Source of the DNA: Lachnospiraceae bacterium
GTDB taxonomy: Bacteria > Bacillota > Clostridia > Lachnospirales > Lachnospiraceae
Reading direction: 5' to 3'
NCBI GenBank assembly: GCA_022793065.1
Contig: JAAWCE010000046.1
Span: 1-64,000 of the forward strand
Length of the DNA: 64,000 nt
In this document: in pieces, positions 46,494 through 54,318 of the stretch
How positions within the stretch are numbered: position 1 is the first letter of the stretch
Layout of the letters: each line of letters opens with the position of its first letter
The notes under the pieces: model-generated
The model's database searches: none
Told to the model about the DNA's origin: nothing
Seen by the model: the letters and a program-made list of their open reading frames with translations, nothing else
Program-made: the position numbers and the translations under genes

Positions 46494-47074
46494 TTAATTA
46501 TTTTGAAAAGCAGCTTGCGGAAATCGACCATTCCATCCATTCCCTGGACACAGGAATATTTGAGAGATTGGTGGAAGAGGCCGTAAATACATTGCAAAAA
46601 GGACACAAAATTATTGTATCCGGTCTGGGAAAAAATGTACCGATTTGTGACAAGTTTGTAGGTTCCATGATTTCTATGGGGCTGGACGCCTGTTTCCTTC
46701 ATACCAATTCGGCGGTGCACGGGGATATGGGGATAGTAAAGGACGGAGATCTGGTAATCATTTTAACCAAAAGCGGGGAGACATCAGAATCTATTTACCT
46801 GGCCAGACTTTTGAAGGAAAGAAATATCAGTATGTGGCTTTTGACTTTTGTGGAAGAGAGTACTTTGACAAGAGAAATTCCCAATCATATTGTGCTGAAT
46901 CTGGAACATGAGGGGGATTTGTGGAATGTTATGCCCAACAATTCCACTACAATGAATTTAATAGTATTACAGGGATTGGCTATGATGACTGCAAAGAAAA
47001 TGGATTTGGATATTCATCAATTCAAGAGGAATCATCCAGGCGGACATATCGGGGAAGTGTTGGAACATGTTTAA
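46490..47074 (+). CDS. KdsD/KpsF-like SIS isomerase
   Basis: The protein has 194 residues. The ATG at 46490 with GGAGG is correct; it overlaps the previous stop. The SIS fold has VSGLGKNVPICDKFV, the serine-rich TKSGETSESIYL (phosphate loop), and the final FKRNHPGGHIGEVL, close to the arabinose-5-phosphate isomerase motif NHPGG. It may make arabinose 5-phosphate or a related keto/aldose from ribulose 5-phosphate, which the Rpe-like enzyme at 55917 could interconvert. It lacks the CBS domains of full-length KdsD. Confidence 0.78.
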   Translation: MINYFEKQLAEIDHSIHSLDTGIFERLVEEAVNTLQKGHKIIVSGLGKNVPICDKFVGSMISMGLDACFLHTNSAVHGDMGIVKDGDLVIILTKSGETSESIYLARLLKERNISMWLLTFVEESTLTREIPNHIVLNLEHEGDLWNVMPNNSTTMNLIVLQGLAMMTAKKMDLDIHQFKRNHPGGHIGEVLEHV

Positions 47075-47576
47075 GGAAACGCTGCATATTTTACATGGTG
47101 TATTTTTGTGGAGAATGCTTCGGCTAAAATACGCAATAGATTATAAAAAAGTGGTATTGGTTCCGGTAAATGAGGTTAGAGATCTGGATTATTATGCCCT
47201 GGCACATCTGGAAGACTACATGGAGAGAAAGTATGCCAAAGAGGCGATTGTGTTGTATGAGGGAAAGGATACATATCATTTGGCGGAAGAAGTGTTAGCG
47301 GAATATGGAAGCGGCGGGAACAAAGTGCGTCTATGTCCATGTGACAGAAAAACCATAGAAACCATATATGATTATTATTCTTTCCATAAGTTTTTTGACA
47401 ATATTGTGTTTACATATGCGTTCCGGCCTGAGGATAATTTGTTGGGTAAAGTGCTGAGTGAAACGCAGGTAAATGAAGAGGATGCCGTGTGCCTGGGCTT
47501 ATATCGCTTGAGGATGGTTTTGCCGCTTAGAAAGAAGGATAAGAGGATTGAAACATGTTCGACTATCAGCTTGTAA
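47067..47576 (+). CDS. Uncharacterised 169-residue protein
   Basis: The protein overlaps the end of the SIS gene by eight bases, so it is translationally coupled. It has an alpha/beta look (VVLVPVNEVRDLDYYALAHL, AIVLYEGKDTYHLAEEVL, DNIVFTYAFRPEDNLLG) without recognisable catalytic residues. It also overlaps the next gene by 22 bases. The position between the SIS isomerase and a heptosyltransferase-like GT suggests a helper or glycan-modifying role. I do not know the family. Confidence 0.6.
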   Translation: MFKETLHILHGVFLWRMLRLKYAIDYKKVVLVPVNEVRDLDYYALAHLEDYMERKYAKEAIVLYEGKDTYHLAEEVLAEYGSGGNKVRLCPCDRKTIETIYDYYSFHKFFDNIVFTYAFRPEDNLLGKVLSETQVNEEDAVCLGLYRLRMVLPLRKKDKRIETCSTISL

Positions 47577-48841
47577 GGGTTGAAAAGAAAATTGACAAGC
47601 TGTTCCGGCAGGGAGTATTTCGGGACAGAAAAATATATTTATTCGGCGTAAGCGAAAATTCCAGACAGATTATACAAATTTTACGCACATATCAGATTGA
47701 ACCGGCAAACGTTATGGATAATGACAGGGCGAAACAGGGAAGCTATTGCAGCCGTGTCAGGGTAGTGCCCATAGATGGGGTGGAAGACCTGACAAATGGA
47801 CGGAATTTATATATTGTCTGTTCCCTTTACTGGAGAGAAATGGCAGTGCAGCTTCAGGACAGAGGGATTCGTAAGGAAAACATTATTTTGCTGTATCATG
47901 TGGAATCTCTGTTAGAACATTATAGACATGCAGTGTCAGGAAAACGTATTTATGATGAACTGTTGAGTAAGTATGGGAAGGTGCCGATGTTTGTATGCCC
48001 ATATACCGGAACGGGGGATATATATCTGATTGGAACGTTCTGGAGGCAGTATTTGGAGAGAAATCATATTGAGGATTATGTTTTTCTGGTAATTACCAAA
48101 GCCTGTGAGAAAGTGACCAGGCTGTTTGGAATCAAAAATGTGGTTGTGTTCAAGAAAAAGATGGAATGTGCTTGTCTGATTCAGTATCATATGCTATGTC
48201 CCCAAAAGGTCAATATTACATTGTTAAATGATTCCTGGTATCAGATTCATACAAATCCTTTGGAATGGTTTCGGGGATACAAGGGGCTGGAGTTTACGGA
48301 ATTATTTCGCAGATTTGTATTTGAGCTGCCTGATGGGACGAAGCCGGAGCATCCGCTGTTTCCCAATGTGGATTCAAAGCTGGACGCTATTTTTCAAGAG
48401 AAACATTTACAGGCTGGGAATACGGTGGTATTATCTCCGTTTTCAAATACTCTGGCAGATTTGCCCAATGGGTTCTGGGTTGGGGTGGCAAAGCGGCTTC
48501 AGCAGCAAGGTTTCACTGTCTGTACCAATAGCGGAGGAGAGGCGGAACCGGCGGTGGAAGGAACGGCAGCCGTGTTTTGTTCCTTAGAAATTGCACCGCA
48601 GTTTGTGGAAAGGGCCGGATATTTTGTAGGGGTCCGAAGCGGATTCTGCGATATTGTCAGCGGGTCAAAGGCCAAGAAGGTTATTTTGTATGATGCCCGG
48701 AATCGTTTTTTTAACAGCAGCGCCTACGAATATTTTAGTTTGAGGACAATGGGGCTTTGCAAGGATGCTATAGAGATACAATTTGAGCAGGCGGATGAAC
48801 AACTACAGGACGAAGTGGTGTCCCGATTGAAAATGCGTTAG
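47555..48841 (+). CDS. Rossmann module fused to GT-B (heptosyltransferase-like) domain, copy 1
   Basis: The protein has 428 residues. The module occupies about 22-120 (KIYLFGVSENSRQIIQIL, ANVMDNDRAKQGSYCS). From about 145 a GT9-like body follows (FVCPYTGTGDIYLIGTFW, VVLSPFSNTLADLPNGFW, and FVGVRSGFCDIVSGSKAKKVILY near the end, compare the donor loop of ADP-heptose transferases). The gene at 54311 has the same plan and similar motifs. These are candidates for transferring the heptose made upstream. Confidence 0.68.
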   Translation: MFDYQLVRVEKKIDKLFRQGVFRDRKIYLFGVSENSRQIIQILRTYQIEPANVMDNDRAKQGSYCSRVRVVPIDGVEDLTNGRNLYIVCSLYWREMAVQLQDRGIRKENIILLYHVESLLEHYRHAVSGKRIYDELLSKYGKVPMFVCPYTGTGDIYLIGTFWRQYLERNHIEDYVFLVITKACEKVTRLFGIKNVVVFKKKMECACLIQYHMLCPQKVNITLLNDSWYQIHTNPLEWFRGYKGLEFTELFRRFVFELPDGTKPEHPLFPNVDSKLDAIFQEKHLQAGNTVVLSPFSNTLADLPNGFWVGVAKRLQQQGFTVCTNSGGEAEPAVEGTAAVFCSLEIAPQFVERAGYFVGVRSGFCDIVSGSKAKKVILYDARNRFFNSSAYEYFSLRTMGLCKDAIEIQFEQADEQLQDEVVSRLKMR

Positions 48842-48865
48842 AGACGGAACAGGAGTAGTATAAAA

Positions 48866-49792
48866 ATGGTTTTTTATTTAAAAATTAACAGAAATGAAAA
48901 ATATACGTTCAGTAATCTGCAGCATTGGATTCAGATTATTGAATGTATTCCTAATTCTTTCGCTTATATAATATGTGATGACAATTATCTGAAAAAGGCT
49001 GTTTTGGAGCAGGTAGTATTTACAAAGGACAGCTTTAAATTTATGGAAAGTTATAAAGGTTTTTCAGAGTTGGATTATGTTGTCTCCAATATTACAAATG
49101 ATAGGTGGAGAAATGCCGGTTATGCTCATTTGAGTACTTTCTGGCATGCAAGAGAAAACGGTTATTCAGATTTCTGGAATATAGACGCGGACGATACCTG
49201 TATCTGCCTTTCGCCCCAAAGGTCCGCAGAGGTGCTTTCAGAGGCGGAAGAATACGGAAAGCATAATAAAATAGATGTATTTTCACTTGATATGTGGATT
49301 ACCAGAACGAATGGGACACACTGGTCATTTGGAATTACTTATGTTAATAATTCTATTGACTGGTTTCACATGATAGGAAAGAATTGTGAAGATGAAAGTT
49401 TTAAAGAAGGACAAGTACAAAATGTAGACGGATATTTTACAAATTTAAAAATGCGCACAGATCTTAAAATTGAGACATTTTATGTTGAGAATTTGAAATT
49501 TATACATTATGCGGATGACTTCCTGAGACGGCCTGATGCGTCAGGATTTTTTCATTGGAGGAATGGAAAATTAATCTTGCCGATTCTGCGGTATTGTATA
49601 GGAATGGAATCCATTGGGGAGTTGCAGATTGATGAAGAAGTTGTAAAGTTATGTATTGGGATTTCGGATGATGAGACAAAGGATTTTTTGCTTGATTACA
49701 TTTTGCCGGGGGAGAAGGAGCGTTTGATGCTGCGGGTTGTAGTTGGACAACAACAGAAAGCAAAATTATCCGGCGCCAACAGGGAGGTGTAA
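48866..49792 (+). CDS. GT-A-like glycosyltransferase candidate
   Basis: The protein has 308 residues and an AGGAG site. Internal NIDADDTCICL has a D-x-D-D element after SDFWNIDADDT, typical of metal-dependent GT-A enzymes, with THWSFGITYVNNS and a C-terminal helical region. The N-terminal FYLKINRNEKYTFSNLQHW recalls DUF-type glycosyltransferases found in capsule loci. The stop codon lies in the first unit of a tandem repeat (49783-49844). It belongs to the cluster but the family is not certain. Confidence 0.58.
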   Translation: MVFYLKINRNEKYTFSNLQHWIQIIECIPNSFAYIICDDNYLKKAVLEQVVFTKDSFKFMESYKGFSELDYVVSNITNDRWRNAGYAHLSTFWHARENGYSDFWNIDADDTCICLSPQRSAEVLSEAEEYGKHNKIDVFSLDMWITRTNGTHWSFGITYVNNSIDWFHMIGKNCEDESFKEGQVQNVDGYFTNLKMRTDLKIETFYVENLKFIHYADDFLRRPDASGFFHWRNGKLILPILRYCIGMESIGELQIDEEVVKLCIGISDDETKDFLLDYILPGEKERLMLRVVVGQQQKAKLSGANREV

Positions 49793-49844
49793 GTTTGGAT
49801 GTTTCATCCAAATATTGAAATTAGTACCCGCCGAAGGCGGGCAT
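49783..49844 (+). repeat. Dispersed element B, tandem unit 1
   Basis: GGAGGTGTAAGTTTGGATG..CATCCAAATATTG...CCCGCCGAAGGCGGGCAT is a 62-base unit with two hairpins (TTTGGATG/CATCCAAA and CCCGCC/GGCGGG). It contains the stop codon of the preceding gene. Confidence 0.65.
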
Positions 49845-49905
49845 GGAGGTGTAAGTTTGGATGTCTCATCCAAATATTGATTGGTATGTGCGCTAAAGCG
49901 CCCAG
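49845..49905 (+). repeat. Dispersed element B, tandem unit 2
   Basis: This is a second unit of about 61 bases with the same GGAGGTGTAAGTTTGGATG..CATCCAAATATTG. Its second hairpin, GCGC-TAAA-GCGC, is a compensatory variant. A third GGAGGTGTAA (49906-49915) then serves the next gene. A 38-codon frame (49799-49915) runs through both units. Confidence 0.65.
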
Positions 49906-49917
49906 GGAGGTGTAACG

Positions 49918-51126
49918 ATGGATAATGAAAGAAAAAATATACATTTAATCAATGAACTGCCACATATTTATGAGCTGGAGGATATGATGGCTTTTTGTGC
50001 GGAACACACACATATATACATTTACGGACATGATGAGAATCAGGAGTATCTTTTAAAATATTTGGATATGTGCGGCGTGGCCGTAGAAGGGTATGTAGTG
50101 ACATTTTTTCAGGCGCAGGAGCCGAAGTTTTGCTATAGAACCATTCCGGTGAGATTGGCAGAAGAGATTTTGGAGGAAGAAGGCGTGGGAATTCTTCTTG
50201 CCTTACCGGATCGGCACTATGGTAAAATTATTCCCATGTTCCGAAAAGCTGGTTTTCAGGATTATTTTGTACTGTCAGAATATAACAAACGCAGTATTGC
50301 AGGACAGGTGCGTCCCAGGAGAAAGGAAGAGTTGGCGTTTGAAATCAGTCTGGCAGATCATTGCAATCTTTCCTGTCAAATGTGCGACCATTTTTCTCAA
50401 TTGTCCAAAGAATGGTTTGTAGGGGTGGAACGTTTTGAGAAGGATATGGTGCGTATGGGAGAGCTTTTTGACCATGAAATCGGTGCGATCACTCTTTTAG
50501 GCGGAGAACCTACCCTTCATGGAGATATCATAGAATGTATCAGGATTGCCCGCAGAGAATTCCCCAAAGGAGAACTGATAATATTAACCAATGGGGTGCT
50601 GTTGTTGGAGCTGGAACATTCGGAGAAGGGAAATTTCTGGGAGGTTTGCAGAGAGAATGATGTGCGGATCAGTGTGACCGTGTATCCAATAAAATTAGAT
50701 TATGAGGCCATAGAAGAGAAAGGAAAGGAATATGGCGTGCCTGTATTCATGTCTTCTAATATTCATGCCGGTCAGGGGACAAGGCTGACAAAGATATCGG
50801 ACAAGCATACTATGGATATTAAGGGCGGAGTGGAGCGGTTTTATTGTGTAAACTGCCTTTATTTTAATAAATTTAATGTGTTAAAAGAGGGACGCCTTTA
50901 TATGTGTCCCATTGCTGCACACAGTGATATTTTTAACCAGGCGTTTCAGCAGAATTTGGAACTTCGGGAGGAAGATTTCCTGGATATTTATCAGATTCAA
51001 AGCTGGGAGGAAATATCTGAGTTTACATGCAGATATGTTCCTTTTTGCAGATATTGCGATTTGAAGCAATGGGGACATCATTCTCACTGGAAGGCAAGCA
51101 GTAAAAAGATTGAGGAATATGTATAA
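49918..51126 (+). CDS. Radical SAM protein with N-terminal Rossmann module
   Basis: The protein has 402 residues. The module (about 30-130; THIYIYGHDENQEYLLKYL...TIPVRLAEEIL) precedes the radical SAM core, which has C149-x3-C153-x2-C156 (DHCNLSCQMCDHF) and LLGGEPTLHGD. C-terminal cysteines (FYCVNCLYF, YMCPIAAHS, PFCRYCDLKQW) are SPASM-like. It starts at the third GGAGGTGTAA of the repeat array. Like the 41582 protein it ties the module to radical chemistry. The reaction is unknown, and a sugar or a peptide substrate is equally possible. Confidence 0.8.
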   Translation: MDNERKNIHLINELPHIYELEDMMAFCAEHTHIYIYGHDENQEYLLKYLDMCGVAVEGYVVTFFQAQEPKFCYRTIPVRLAEEILEEEGVGILLALPDRHYGKIIPMFRKAGFQDYFVLSEYNKRSIAGQVRPRRKEELAFEISLADHCNLSCQMCDHFSQLSKEWFVGVERFEKDMVRMGELFDHEIGAITLLGGEPTLHGDIIECIRIARREFPKGELIILTNGVLLLELEHSEKGNFWEVCRENDVRISVTVYPIKLDYEAIEEKGKEYGVPVFMSSNIHAGQGTRLTKISDKHTMDIKGGVERFYCVNCLYFNKFNVLKEGRLYMCPIAAHSDIFNQAFQQNLELREEDFLDIYQIQSWEEISEFTCRYVPFCRYCDLKQWGHHSHWKASSKKIEEYV

Positions 51127-51148
51127 ATACAGTGTTATGGAGGTTGGG

Positions 51149-52291
51149 ATGGAGAAAAGGTACATAAGTAAATTGGGAGTTGAATTGTCCCCTCTGGGAT
51201 TTGGCGTGATGCGATTGCCTATGAGCGGCGGAAGTTTTCCTGAGAAAGTCTATGCCTTGCTTGACAGGGCAATGGAAAGAGGAATCAATTATTATGATAC
51301 CGCCTATCCCTATCTGGGGGGGAAATCAGAGGTATTGATTCGTGAAGCGTTGGTAGAGAGATATCCGCGGGAGCGTTTTTATATTGCCGATAAGCTGCCG
51401 GTTTGGTTGTGTGGTGACAGAGAAGATATGGAAAGGATTTTTAACACACAATTGGAGCGACTTGGGGTGAAATGGATTGACTTTTACCTGCTTCATGGGC
51501 TTCACAAGACCCGGTGGGAAGATATTTATCAAAAAGGAGTTTTGGATTTTCTGGAAGAGAAAAAAAGAGAAGGAAGAATTCGCAGCATTGGGTTTTCTTT
51601 TCATGATACGGCGCCAGTATTGGAGAAGATTGTGGAAGCTTTTCCATGGGAGTTTGCACAACTGCAGATTAATTATTATGATTGGGAAGCAATTCATGTA
51701 AAGGAATGTTATGACTGTTTGGAGGAAAGGGAAATTCCTTGCATGGTAATGGAACCGGTAGGGGGAGGAAGGCTGAGTCGTCTGCCGGAGGAAGCAGAAA
51801 GGATTCTGCGGGAAGTGCATCCGGACAGAAGTATTGCTTCCTGGGCGATAAGATTTGTGGCTTCCCTGTCCAACGTGGCCGTAACTTTGTCAGGAATGAG
51901 CAATGAAAGTCAGCTTGAGGACAATATTCTGCAATTTCAGAACATGGGGCCTTTGTCCGAAGAAGAAAAAAGGGCTATTGATAAGGTGAATCATATCATA
52001 GATTCTTTTCATGCGGTGCCGTGTACAGGGTGTGGGTACTGTGTGGAGGAATGTCCTCGTGGAGTTGACATTCCACAGATATTTAAACGGTACAATGATT
52101 ATCGTATGTTTGAAAATATGGCTAGATTTGATATTGACTATTTTGCGTTTGTGCCGGAGGGAAAGAGGGGAGATGTATGTATTCGCTGCAATAAATGCAG
52201 TAAAAAGTGTCCTCAGAAAATTGCAATTCCGGATGAGATTGGAAAGATTCATGAGTTTGCCGACAAATTGTCGAAAGGAAGTATAAGATGA
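51149..52291 (+). CDS. Aldo/keto reductase with C-terminal 2[4Fe-4S] ferredoxin domain
   Basis: The protein has 380 residues; start ATG 51149 after GGAGG. The AKR barrel has GFGVMRLPMSGG, YDTAYPYLGGKSE (with catalytic Asp/Tyr), KLPVW (Lys), and QINYYDWE. The last 100 residues hold two clusters: CTGCGYCVEECP and CIRCNKCSKKCP. Such AKR-ferredoxin proteins are common in Clostridia. A G7 tract (51316-51322) lies in YPYLGGKSE. It ends with a four-base overlap with the next glycosyltransferase, so it belongs to the operon and may reduce a sugar intermediate. Confidence 0.85.
   Translation: MEKRYISKLGVELSPLGFGVMRLPMSGGSFPEKVYALLDRAMERGINYYDTAYPYLGGKSEVLIREALVERYPRERFYIADKLPVWLCGDREDMERIFNTQLERLGVKWIDFYLLHGLHKTRWEDIYQKGVLDFLEEKKREGRIRSIGFSFHDTAPVLEKIVEAFPWEFAQLQINYYDWEAIHVKECYDCLEEREIPCMVMEPVGGGRLSRLPEEAERILREVHPDRSIASWAIRFVASLSNVAVTLSGMSNESQLEDNILQFQNMGPLSEEEKRAIDKVNHIIDSFHAVPCTGCGYCVEECPRGVDIPQIFKRYNDYRMFENMARFDIDYFAFVPEGKRGDVCIRCNKCSKKCPQKIAIPDEIGKIHEFADKLSKGSIR
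51316..51322 (+). repeat. G7 tract (ON)
   Basis: Seven G in the AKR gene, in frame. This is the only G7 or longer tract outside the 17.6-28.8 kb cluster. Confidence 0.65.
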
Positions 52292-54318
52292 TGGTATCCG
52301 TGATTATTCCTATTTATAATACACAGGATTATTTGGAGGAATGTATCAAATCTGTTGTGAATCAAAAATATTCCCAATTAGAAATCATTTTGATCAATGA
52401 CGGTTCTACGGATATGTCCGGGGAAATCTGCAGAAAGTGGGCGGCTTTGGATTCCAGAATCCGATATGTGGAAAAGGAAAATGAAGGTCAGGGGATAGCG
52501 CGTAATTTAGGGATCCAAATGGCGAAGGGGAAGTATATCGTATTTATAGATTCCGATGATTATATGGAATATGACCTTATCAGTGGTGCATATGACAGGA
52601 TAACGAAGACAGGAGCGGATATCTGTGTATATGCCCATAATGGTATTGGAGATAAAATATATAAAGGTACTTTGGAATTCAAACTCTTAAAAGAAAGCAA
52701 TGTAAAAGAAAATAAGGAGTTATTGGGCAGATTGCTGCCTATTTTGTGGGATAAAATGTATTCTGCAGCATTGATAAAGGCGGCGGGAATCACCATGAGC
52801 AATCGAATCTGTGAGGATTTGGTGTTTAATGCCAGGCTATATATGAAGGCCAGAGGAATCTGCTTTTTGGAGCGTCCCCTTTATAATTATCGCTATTTGC
52901 GGCAGGGAAATGTTTCGACAAGTTATGGGCGCTATTTTGAAGTGGAGGAAAGTATTCGGGAAGTAAATGAAATTTTCAGGCAAGAAGGCTATTTTGAAGA
53001 TTACTGGATGCAATTGTATAAGATTTCTTTCAATATGTTTAAGGATATTCTATTTCGGGTTGGGGTTCGGGAAGATTATGCAGTCCCTCCGGAAATCAAA
53101 AGCAGATATCCGGAATTATTTTGTGCTTACAAGAATTTTCTGGGCAGATGGTACTCAGGATATTTGACCATGGAGGTACAGGAGAAGAACTTTCTTTTGG
53201 CAGGAAGTTATAGTTTGCGGGTTATCATGCATCATCTCTTGCTCAACGAGGAATTTCTGCGGGAAGACTATGCTTGCAGCAGTATCATCAGCTTGATGTC
53301 GAATCCGGTGGACAGGGTGGAAGATAGTTTCTTGCACAGCATGAAATATAAGAATTCCTACCGGAAAAGGTGTGTGGAACAGGATATAAAAAAGGTTTTT
53401 CAACATAAAGCCGGTTTGGAAGGCGTGGATTATGTGGCAGTGGATTTATTGGATGAAATTTATGACTTGATTTCGTTCGGAGAAGGGTGTTATATTACAG
53501 AATCAGCATTTTTAATAGAATCAACATCTGAAAAGAAAGAGCAATATGTAAGAATCCCTTTTGTATCTCCAAAGAGAAGAGAACTATTTCAAAAGTATGC
53601 GTCCCTTTTTGCCGAAAAGATTTGTCAGGCCCATATTCCGGTAATTGTGGTAAAAAATTTTCTGTGTGAAAAACACGGCGAATATTATGATTCTTTTACA
53701 GACTATGATTCGTTGGAATGGATTCGTCAGGTTAATAGAGAGTTGGAATGGTGTTACGACTATTTATTGCAATGTCTGCCCAAAGCCATTGTGGCAGAGG
53801 CATCAAAGTTTCGACAATTGGAGTTTACCCATGATAATTTCCCATTTGGTCTGGAGCCGGTTTATTATAACAGCAGTTATTATCAAAATATGGCAATCAG
53901 TATCAATCAGGGAATACGTGCGTTTTCCGAGGCTGTCATATTGGAAAAGCTCCAAGGGGATCTGGAGGAATACGACAAAATTTTCCTGATTCGTGAAGAC
54001 GAGCTGCAAAAGGAAAGGCTGTTGGGAGCGTTTCTGAATTCAAGAGCGGCTCAGGAAACCAAAAGGAAGGTATTGGTTCTTTCCACTGCAGCGGAAGAAG
54101 AAAGTAGGAACGGCAGATTGGAGTATCGGCAGATTACGGCGGAGCATGCCCGATATCTTCTGTCCCTGTATCATATGTATGAATTTTCCAATCAATTTCG
54201 GCTGATTTCCTCACAAGAATTATGCGGAGATTTGTTTGGGTTTGTGGAAAATGGTTTGTTGGATATGGAAGAGATGTGGGAAGCATTATTGCATGAAGGC
54301 GGAACGGATCATGGATAA
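52288..54318 (+). CDS. GT2 glycosyltransferase with large C-terminal extension
   Basis: The protein has 676 residues. The GT-A domain (1-about 230) starts VSVIIPIYNTQDYLEECIKS and has ILINDGSTDMSGEI, YIVFIDSDDYMEYD (DxD-like) and the usual NVSTSYGRY acceptor segment. The last 400 residues are a different region with beta/alpha character (SFGEGCYITESAFLI, FLIREDELQKERLLGAF). There is no membrane helix, so the enzyme works in the cytoplasm. It overlaps the AKR gene (ATGA) and ends over the next gene's start. Confidence 0.8.
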   Translation: MMVSVIIPIYNTQDYLEECIKSVVNQKYSQLEIILINDGSTDMSGEICRKWAALDSRIRYVEKENEGQGIARNLGIQMAKGKYIVFIDSDDYMEYDLISGAYDRITKTGADICVYAHNGIGDKIYKGTLEFKLLKESNVKENKELLGRLLPILWDKMYSAALIKAAGITMSNRICEDLVFNARLYMKARGICFLERPLYNYRYLRQGNVSTSYGRYFEVEESIREVNEIFRQEGYFEDYWMQLYKISFNMFKDILFRVGVREDYAVPPEIKSRYPELFCAYKNFLGRWYSGYLTMEVQEKNFLLAGSYSLRVIMHHLLLNEEFLREDYACSSIISLMSNPVDRVEDSFLHSMKYKNSYRKRCVEQDIKKVFQHKAGLEGVDYVAVDLLDEIYDLISFGEGCYITESAFLIESTSEKKEQYVRIPFVSPKRRELFQKYASLFAEKICQAHIPVIVVKNFLCEKHGEYYDSFTDYDSLEWIRQVNRELEWCYDYLLQCLPKAIVAEASKFRQLEFTHDNFPFGLEPVYYNSSYYQNMAISINQGIRAFSEAVILEKLQGDLEEYDKIFLIREDELQKERLLGAFLNSRAAQETKRKVLVLSTAAEEESRNGRLEYRQITAEHARYLLSLYHMYEFSNQFRLISSQELCGDLFGFVENGLLDMEEMWEALLHEGGTDHG

